Positions 56,340-64,000 of a DNA stretch of 64,000 bases are shown one piece after another. A program made the translations under genes and the position numbers. Location: NCBI GenBank assembly GCA_002286715.1, contig NSJX01000005.1:249489-313488 (forward strand). Reading direction: 5' to 3'. Numbering within the stretch: the first letter of the stretch is position 1; each line of letters begins with the position of its first letter. The DNA is from Dentipellis sp. KUC8613. Its lineage: Eukaryota; Basidiomycota; Agaricomycetes; Russulales; Hericiaceae. The notes under the pieces are model-generated. The model saw only the letters and a list, made by a program, of their open reading frames with translations, searched no databases and had not been told where the DNA came from.

Positions 56340-59300
56340 ATGAACGCCCCGTACGCACAGGCCCCGCCTTCCGCACATCAGCGTGCACCCCCGCTCAATC
56401 GCTCTCCGTCCCCGCTTCCGTCCCCCGTCTCTCCCGGCGGCTCTTCTCCGCACTCGAGCATACCATCACCCAATGGTGCACATCCTCCCCATTTCCCCCC
56501 TCCGCCATCCCCGGGTCGCACTCTTGAGCGTCCTCCTATGCCGACGCGGGCGTCCACCCTCAGTTCCTCACACGAGCTCGAGCCTCACAGGACACCACGC
56601 GACGAAGTCAAGCATGCGCGCAGCGAGGATCTCAACCATAACCACTCGCGTAATACCGCGAATAACAGCGATCCATCCTTTTCCACGCCGTCTCCAGCTT
56701 TCCTTTCTCCTAGTCGACCCACCACTCCTGGTAGTTCACACAACCATCCATCTTCGTCTGGAAACTCCGATGAGTCTGGGAAGCGTCTCAGCATCACATC
56801 CGCGTCCTCCATGTACTCTGCGAGTGCGTCGACCAGCTCCAACACCGTTGGATCGCGTAATGCAACATCCAACTCTTCTGCTACTACAGCCCCTACGTAA
56901 GTGCTTTCGCCTGTGGTATCGTAGATACGTCCCTGCTACGGCGCGGGACTCCCTTCCTTATGCTTTGGAAGCATGGTTCCATCGATGCTGATCTCGGCAT
57001 TGTAGCACATGCTCTGCTTGCGGGCAGGCCATGCAAGGGGCGTTTGTACGGGCTCTCGGTACCGTCTTCCACCTACAGTGTTTTAAATGCCTGGTATGTT
57101 TGCAAAGCATTCCACGTCCTCTTCACCTCATCCTTTGCAGGACTGTGGTACCGTCGTCGCTTCCAAATTTTTCCCCATTGATGGGCCCGATGGGAAACAA
57201 CAACCGCTTTGCGAACGAGACTATTTCCGCCGCTTGAACCTCATTTGTGCGAAGTGCGGGCAGGCGTTAAGGGGGAGTTACATCACCGCGTGTAGTACGT
57301 ATCGCTATCCGCCCAATCTACGTACTTGTATTGACCGCAGAACAGACAAGAAGTTCCACGTCGAACATTTTACATGCGCCATTTGCCCGACGGTTTTTGG
57401 TCCGCAAGACTCGTATTACGAGCACGAGGGCGATGTCTACTGCCACTTCCATTACTCGACACGGTTCGCGACGAAGTGCGCCGGCTGTAACACTGCCATT
57501 CTCAAGCAATTTGTTGAAATTAACCGGAATATGCGGGACGAATGCTGGCATCCGGAGTGCTACATGATCAACAAGGTAAATTTTTGTCTTGTCTGTGACA
57601 AGCAGGCGCCCGTGACCTTGGTATTGACGTGGATATGTGCAGTTCTGGAACGTGAAGATCAATAATCGGAGACCAACAAGTCCTTCAGGCTCCTCGCCCG
57701 ACCTGTCTCAGCCACCTTATGCGGAGGAGGAGCGGCGGGAGACCCCAGTGTCGCTCAAGGAGAAACAATTTAGGATGGAGCAACAAGTGTACCGTATCTG
57801 GACGTAAGTGATTTTTGGTGCGATGACACGTTCGGCGGAGTGACATTATTTTCAGTGTCCTCTCCGCGTTCGAAGAATCCAGTGCCGCCTGCATATCCGA
57901 TATGTTGCGGCAAGTCAGCAACGGGCAATACCTCGATGCCATCAGGATGGCGGAAAAATTCATCCTACACGTGGAGGTACTATTTGCTACCATTGACGAC
58001 TTGGAACATTACTTCGCACGGGCGCATTTGAAGGGTAAAGTTGCATCGATTTGACTCATGTTCGTTCAGCGGTACTCACGTTTGTACGTATTAGGCATGT
58101 CTCATGTTCGGGAAGCACGGATGCTATGCCGTAAGACGGTTGACCTTTTCACTCTACTCTCGCACACACAGGAAACGGGTGCGCGGAGGATGGGTATGAC
58201 CAAAGAGTTGCTGGCCTTGGTGACAGGTCTCGCGCATTACCTCAAAATCCTCATCCGGATTGCCTTGACTGGTGCGTTAAAGCTGGAGCGGGACTACGAC
58301 ATCCGTGAAGCTATGTCCTCTTTCCTCGACAAGCTCCATCTGCTTGCTGTGCAGGGAGGAGATCCGTCCGCTCGCCGTATCATGAAGGGCGCAAAAGGCG
58401 AGATGATCGTGGATCATCGCTCGAACAATGCTGGGACCAGAGGCGTGACGTATGGGTTCCGGAGTCTTGCACCCGAGAACGCGGGCGAGTCACCCTTCAA
58501 CCTAGCGCCCCGCGACCCTGGCCTCAGCAATGTTCCCGTCGTTAACCCGCCCTCCGATCTTTGCGTCAAGTGCAACCAGACTGTCGAAGAGGATTGTGTT
58601 CGCCTTGGTACATACCAGCGCTGGCATTCTCACTGCATTCAATGCAAGACATGCGGCAAAGCCGCAGCTGCACCGGTCCCGCAGGAACCCCCGAGATCTA
58701 CGGAAGAACAGGATAGGGCCAGGGGTGACGACGGTACACCACCCAAGATCACCACCTTGCGCCGACCACCAGCTAATGTCGATCTGTTCGTATTCGAGCT
58801 CGAGACCGTCAAGGATACCTCGTCATTCGGTGCTGTCCCTACGGTCGTCTACTGCACGGAGCATGCACACCCTGGATGTCGATCTGGCTTCCAAGCTGTG
58901 TCACGTCTTGAGCAATACGCCTTCCTTCTCAACGTAGCGCTCCGACGGCTCTACCTCCTCTTGAAGAAGCGAAAGGTCATCCAGCTTGTGCCAGGTGAGC
59001 ATACTTCTTTCCCCCGCTTCGAACTGTTCCGACCGATTTCTTCGTAGGCGGACCACCACCACCACCCTTGACGCAGGAGCAGGAGCTCGAACAAGACCTT
59101 TACCGTAACTCGGGAGACATCATGCGCATGAAGACAGCGCAGCATCTTGACCGCAAACTCTCAGCGACGGCGCGTGTTGCAAAACGTTCAACTGTTGTCG
59201 AGAGTCCTACAGGGAAAGTCGCGCACTCATCGGATGTGTTCTCGTCGCAGCCGCGGCACCATGCAGAGGCGGGCTCGTCGCACCATCATGGGCAACGTGC

Positions 59301-61333
59301 ACATGTGCACAACGCTCAGCAGCAACCCTCGACAAGTGGACGGTCGCCACGACCACCTCCGCAGCAGCAATCGTCACAGCGAGAGTTGCGGCCGCATATC
59401 GAGGTAGACCCGCAGGGTCAAGCCCTCCGCCCATCGTTCAACCGACAAATGACAGATGTCCGGATCGTCGACGACTCTGCGCCTACCTCGCCGACGGTCG
59501 GCCCGTCAGACGATCGCGATCCGATGGGGAGTCACGACGGGATTACTCTGGCCGACATTCCGCAGCTCGCAGAGGTTGCCCAGGCGATCGAGCAGCATCG
59601 GTCGCTACCACGGCAGAACCACATTCCCTACATCGCAGAGCTCACTCCGCTCGAGTTGGCCATCGTCAAGCATGCGGCTGTGCTCATCCTGTACCGATCT
59701 TCGCTGCGTGAGCAGTTCGAGTTAGACGAGTTGCTCGAGATGGTGGAGGTGAAGAAACAGGGCTTCTGGGGTAAGCTGTTCAAGGGTGCGGGGAATGATA
59801 AGAACAAGGTCAAGAAGAAAGGTTCGTCCTTAGCTGTGTTTACAGTGTTGTCAGCACTGACTTAATATCCTTTGCACAGCAGGCGTCTTCGGCGTTCCGC
59901 TTGAACTCCTTGTCGAACGGGAGGGCGCGGATTCCCTACACGGCGCTACACACTGTCCATTGCGGGTGCCCAGCTTTATTGATGATGTGGTGTCTGCCAT
60001 GCGGCAAATGGGTTAGTGCGCCTTCGCATTTGTGGACAAGTCAGGCGCTGATGCATGGCACCTAGACATGTCGGTTGAGGGTATCTTCAGGAAGAATGGC
60101 AACATTCGGCGCCTGAAGGACTTGACAGAAGCGCTTGACCGAGACCCGTCATCCGTGGATTTGACGCATGACAATCCTGTTCAACTGGCAGCGCTCATGA
60201 AGAAGTTCCTGAGGGAGTTGCCTGATCCGCTATTGACTTTCAAGTTGCATAAGCTGCTTATCGCATCCCAAAGTGCGTCGTCCTTGAGTTTCATACGGAC
60301 GATCGCTAATGCCGTTGTCAAACCTTCTAGCACTGCCGAACGACGCGGAAAGGAAACGGCTCCTCCACATGCTATCACTGATTCTTCCCAAAAGCCATCG
60401 TGATACCATGGAGGTCCTCTTCGTGTTCCTGAAGTGGGTCGCTTCGTTTGCACACATGGACGAGCAGACTGGGAGTAAGATGGATCTGCCCAACCTGGCT
60501 ACAGTCATTTGTCCAAGTATACTGTACTCCCAAGGGCGGGATGCTGTACGCGACGACAGCTTTGGCGCTATCCGCGTAGTGACTGTACTGCTGGAGAACC
60601 AGGACGAGTTCTATGCCGTCCCAGAGGAGTTCATGTCCATGCTCCGCGATCAGGAGTACTTCTCCGGTAGTTTGGAGCTCCCGGGCAAGGACTTCATGAA
60701 GAAGTGCGAAACCTACTTGCGTCTGAAGGCCAACGGGCGGACGCCTGGGCCAGCGCCCATGATGTCCCCCGTTGGAGGGTCATCGCCTTTCCAGTCCAAC
60801 AATGGCAATCTGGCACAGTTTGGGCGACCAAACGAGATGGAGGCCAGGTCAGTGAATTTTGCCTTTCTTACGTCTAGTCTGGCGACTAAATGACATCGTG
60901 CTCGACACGTTTTAGGCTCGGACCGAACCTGTCCCGGAGCCCAGAGCGACCACCTATGGCGCCGTCTGCTCAATCCGAGAACATCATGCGCAATGGCTTC
61001 CACTCACGCAACCAATCACCTACACCGCCGCAGCCGATGCTTGCGCACTCCCCAGTGTCATACCCCGCGCCCGGTGCCATCCCGGCATCACTATCGCAGG
61101 GTGTCGCGATGATCCAGTCACCTCAAGCGCGGCCTGTCAATGGCCAAATGCCCGATCGCGACTGGGCCAACTCACAACGGCCAGTGCAGCAGCAATCCCA
61201 GCCACTGCCAGGTTCACGGCCATCGTCAGCGTCGTTCACACGGCCAAGTGGTGATGGGGTGTTAATCAACCCACATCCACCGAACCCACCGACCATGTCC
61301 AACGGGCACGGACCCATCGGGCACGCATCGTGA
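56340..61333 (+). CDS. LIM-domain RhoGAP (Lrg1/Rga1 type)
   Basis: Rho1-type GTPase-activating protein controlling cell wall synthesis and polarity. ATG 56340 gives MNAPYAQAPPSAHQRAPPLN and a Ser/Pro-rich disordered region of about 190 residues. LIM 1: CSACGQAMQGAFVRALGTVF then HLQCFKCLDCG; LIM 2: CAKCGQALRGSY, FHVEHFTCAIC and YCHFHY; a further LIM half is CAGCNTAILKQF with CWHPECYMINK. A helical middle part follows and another LIM-like block, CVKCNQTVEEDCVRLG then WHSHCIQCKTCG. The RhoGAP domain has GVFGVPLELLVERE, VPSFIDDVVSAMRQM, the arginine finger VEGIFRKNGNIRRLKDL, ALMKKFLRELPDPLLTFKL and MDLPNLATVICPSIL. A Ser/Pro/Gln tail ends GHGPIGHAS, TGA at 61331-61333. About a dozen introns. All catalytic marks are present. 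Confidence 0.92.
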
Positions 61334-64000
61334 TCAGCATGTGCTGGACACCCCCCTCCTGCTTGCCCCGCCCACCGTACTCTCTTTTGCATCCGCTCTC
61401 TCCCCCACCCGCTCCTGCCAGACTCTTTACTTATTATTTTTCCGTGCTGTGACCCCTCCGCCGTACATATCGCATGCTGGTGCTGACGATTTCGCAATTT
61501 CGCACATCTGTATCTCACTATACTTTTTGTCTTTTGTTACATCCCATCCCATTCCACCAATCCCGTCCGCCTCGTTACATATCCACTTCGCACAATTCCC
61601 TCTGCGCGTGTCTTCCATTCGTACGCTGCGCCCGCACTCATTCCTCATTCTTCACTCGTCTTCCTCCTACTCTCCTACTCCTACTCCTACTACTCTTACT
61701 CATTTAACGCTATGAGCATGGACACCACTTTTGGCAATTATTCATGATACCCCCCACACGGGACGCTGCGTCGCAGAGGCGGCGGGCGTACCCGGGTTGG
61801 CGCTGAAGGCAATGAAAGTACTGCGATGTACATTGTAGTCTCCAAACAGAATGATGCTGGTCCTGAGAGTATTGCAGCCGCGACTTTGAAAGGTGTGCTC
61901 TGCGGGAACTTCATACGTTACCGTTAACGTTATCGCCAAGGTTGCTTTCAGGCTCATAAGCGCGACGTTGCCGACTAGAGCGGGGCGATTACCTTTCTAT
62001 GGCATTGCCTGCGCTCACAGGTGCTGCGTTGTCTGCAGCCTGCCACTATGTACAGTGCTGATACCCATCCAGGACACTCGCATGCAATAGGGTCAAACAC
62101 TAGCTATAGTACCAGTCGACAGGTATGTCCACTGTCAGTAACTCCATCCTTTGTTCCCATTCATCATTGTGTTTTCCCTTTGGTACTTATCCGGCCATAA
62201 CGGCGAGCACCACGAAACCCAGAAACTCGGACGTCCTGGTGACTGAATACTGCCAGTGAGTGTTTCAGCACCTTTCAATTGGCATCCTCTCTACCGCCGG
62301 CGCGACGCTCAGGCGCATACCTGATGGTATATCCTGCCCGGACACCTGCGGCCTCACTGGCACACGATGACTGCACTCCCCCGCATGTTCGGTTTCGCAT
62401 CCACGTCCGTGTCCACGTTCATCCGCGCCTCCGAGCCTCCGAGGCGCACCATCGAGTCGCATCAACGCTTCATCCACCAGATGCATGCATATGCTCGTCT
62501 CCGCCATCAGGATCTCAAGCCAACCCTGCCAGCAACGACCAGTCAGTGAGTCCGAGTCCGCGGAATTTACTGGCCCGCTGCTCACCTGGCTCCCAGCCGC
62601 GCGTTTCACAGCTGCAGGACGCACTTGCAGCTTCCGACTCGGGCTGGCACTGGGGCTTCCTGGTGATGACGCCCCTGCCCGTGCGTACCCCGCGGTCGAG
62701 CCTGGCGACAAACGCCGCGGATCGCGTCTGCATCGCCAGCCGCGATGCACACCGTGTGCGTGGTGCGGCGAGCCCAACGTGCATCGACAACGAGGACGGG
62801 GCGCGAGTACGTCCATATCTTCCCCTGGCGCAGACTCGAGGCGGCTTCTGAATCTGAGTATTCGGATCCGGGGGCGGCGATGACGAGATCGCGAGGCACG
62901 TACGTATACCCTGCAGGAGGCCTAGGTGTACTTAGGTGCATGTATTGACTATTCATAGGACAGCACTTCTGCTAATGCGCATGACGACTCCCGACTCGAG
63001 CGGGCACGGGAGTTGGGAGTTGGGAGTCGGGCAGCCCGAGGGCGCTCATGGTCGAGGTCGTGGGCGTTGTCATCGTGCTGCCCATGATCTGCTCAAGTGA
63101 TCAATCCGGCGGCAGGATACGCCGGGCAGCGAGCAGCGAGCGCAGGGTACAAGTCGGATGTCGGACGTCGGGATGTCCGGCGTGCAATTGGTCTTCTGGA
63201 CGCGCCAGTCAGCAGCGACGACAGGCATAGAAGCGGGCTGCTATAAGTTGGCGCGGACGCGCTTCGAAGGAAGCCCGTCTGGACGCGAGAGTCGAGAGTC
63301 GAGGCTCGTCGACCGGGGTGGGTGATTCGCGTGTTTTCCGGGGTGGCCTGCTCGGGTGTGTCATGTCGAGCGTGTCTACTGAACATCTTCGCGGAAGGGT
63401 CGGCGTCGCGGAAGTGCGGTTTGTCCGAGCCGTCGGTTCGTCGTCATCGCCGTCGTCGTGTGCGCAAACATGTGTGGGACTCGAGGGTGGGTATGGCGGG
63501 GTTACTGGCTTTGGACTTGCGGCCGGGGCGGCTGGATGGGCTGGTATCCCGCCGTGTTCGTACGCGTGCTACACACGTAGGGATATACCGTTTTGTCTCC
63601 GAGGGTATCGACGTTCCGTGCTCTTCCCCACTTATGCCAGTATTCACCATTCAATGTCAGTACGTGTACGGACTTACCGTTACCAGGCTTTCCCGTCCAA
63701 TGCCAGTGGTCCCTTTGCCTTGGTCCCCTTGCCTCGGTAGTCGATGCAAGTGCCACCACATCCTAATTGGAGTTTCAATGCAGCAGTCTAGACTAGATTG
63801 CCTCTCGTTTGGGCCATATACCTGCGCCGTCGAGTGCAAATTCTAGACCCCCGTTCCTCGACGCTCGTCCAGATCCCCCGCCAAGCATCAGTACTTTGGC
63901 ATCCAACCTGAACACCCTGAACGGTTTCCATATATGGGAATTTCAGGGTGTTCAGGACGTTCAGGTTCTCAGGCCTCAGGGTATGTCAAAACCCGTTCAG
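61334..64000. other. 2.7 kb right-end region without a convincing gene
   Basis: 61334-61720 is the pyrimidine-rich 3' region of the LIM-RhoGAP. From 62270 to 62960 open frames overlap on both strands with plausible splice signals on both (for example GTGAGT at 62546 plus, GTGAGC near 62586 minus), but neither gives a coherent product. A protein-like piece QLQDALAASDSGWHWGFLV (plus, about 62619-62670) hints at a decayed exon. Short TTGGGAG and GAGAGTC direct repeats lie at 63010-63030 and 63285-63300. The edge holds an inverted repeat (separate entry). Confidence 0.4.
63908..63957. repeat. Perfect 15 bp inverted repeat around an AT-rich palindrome
   Basis: CCTGAACACCCTGAA (63908-63922) and its exact reverse complement TTCAGGGTGTTCAGG (63943-63957) flank a 20 bp loop that contains the palindrome CCATATATGG (63929-63938). 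More TTCAGG/CCTGAA pieces follow to base 64000 (TTCAGGTT, CTCAGGCCTCAGGG, GTTCAG), so the structure continues past the edge. This could be the end of a non-autonomous mobile element. Confidence 0.8.

Noticed and set aside
63322..63846. 174-codon plus-strand frame near the right edge
   Set aside because: It starts at GTG, has no domain, and overlaps frames on the other strand of equal quality.
1..64000. Secondary-metabolite gene cluster built on the P450, FAD monooxygenase and hydroxy-acid dehydrogenases
   Set aside because: The oxidative genes are separated by housekeeping genes and there is no backbone synthase or terpene cyclase in the window.

Overview
This window is nuclear DNA of a filamentous basidiomycete, almost certainly an agaricomycete mushroom or wood-decay fungus. 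The exact order is inference. The evidence is dense protein genes broken by many 45-80 bp GT-AG introns, GC-rich coding sequence, short intergenic spaces, and a gene set (SAGA Sgf73, LIM-RhoGAP, F-BAR/DEP/RhoGAP, FG-nucleoporin, complex I 21 kDa subunit) typical of that group. I support 23 protein genes. I found no tRNA, rRNA, CRISPR array or intact transposon.

Layout. 1-5.5 kb: the decapping activator PAT1 (minus, cut by the left edge) and a cytochrome P450 (minus). 6.1-11.5 kb: glycogen debranching enzyme (plus), with a CRE-like palindrome and TATA-like box in its promoter. 12.0-16.4 kb: SAGA subunit SGF73 (minus) and a FAD monooxygenase with a long N-terminal leader (plus). 16.8-20.9 kb: two tandem F-box/LRR-like genes (minus). 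21.5-29.1 kb: the CDK7/Kin28 kinase (plus), an FG-nucleoporin with two RanBP2 zinc fingers (minus), the complex I 21 kDa subunit (plus) and the IPI3 WD40 protein (minus). 29.4-34.4 kb: a DNAJB6-like J protein, the uric-acid pathway OHCU decarboxylase and an SLC35F transporter, all plus. 35.5-39.4 kb: a tail-to-tail pair of FMN-dependent alpha-hydroxy-acid dehydrogenase (lactate 2-monooxygenase-like) paralogs. 40.2-46.1 kb: mitochondrial ribosomal protein MRPL3/mL44 (minus) and an F-BAR/DEP/RhoGAP protein (plus). 46.5-49.3 kb: histone H2A (minus), with two MluI cell-cycle boxes upstream, and an M50B-type membrane peptidase (plus). 50.7-52.4 kb: an unrecognised 543-residue protein, followed by a 1.7 kb pyrimidine-rich repeat region. 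54.1-61.3 kb: FIS1 (minus) and a large LIM-RhoGAP of the LRG1/Rga1 type (plus). 61.3-64.0 kb: no convincing gene, ending in a strong inverted repeat at the right edge.

Most of the genes are housekeeping functions that do not form one pathway: mRNA decay, transcription, ribosome biogenesis, mitochondria, Rho signalling, nuclear pore. Neighbours are often divergent over short shared promoters, for example 214 bp between the nucleoporin and the complex I subunit and 266 bp between IPI3 and the J protein. The lineage-variable parts are the P450, the F-box pair, the hydroxy-acid dehydrogenase pair, the unrecognised protein and the right end. I saw no clear new multi-gene system. The best candidates for undescribed biology are the unrecognised protein at 50.7-52.4 kb with its repeat-rich flank and the inverted repeat at 63.9 kb. 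Exon joins were read by eye from splice signals and protein continuity, so exact splice sites need transcript support.
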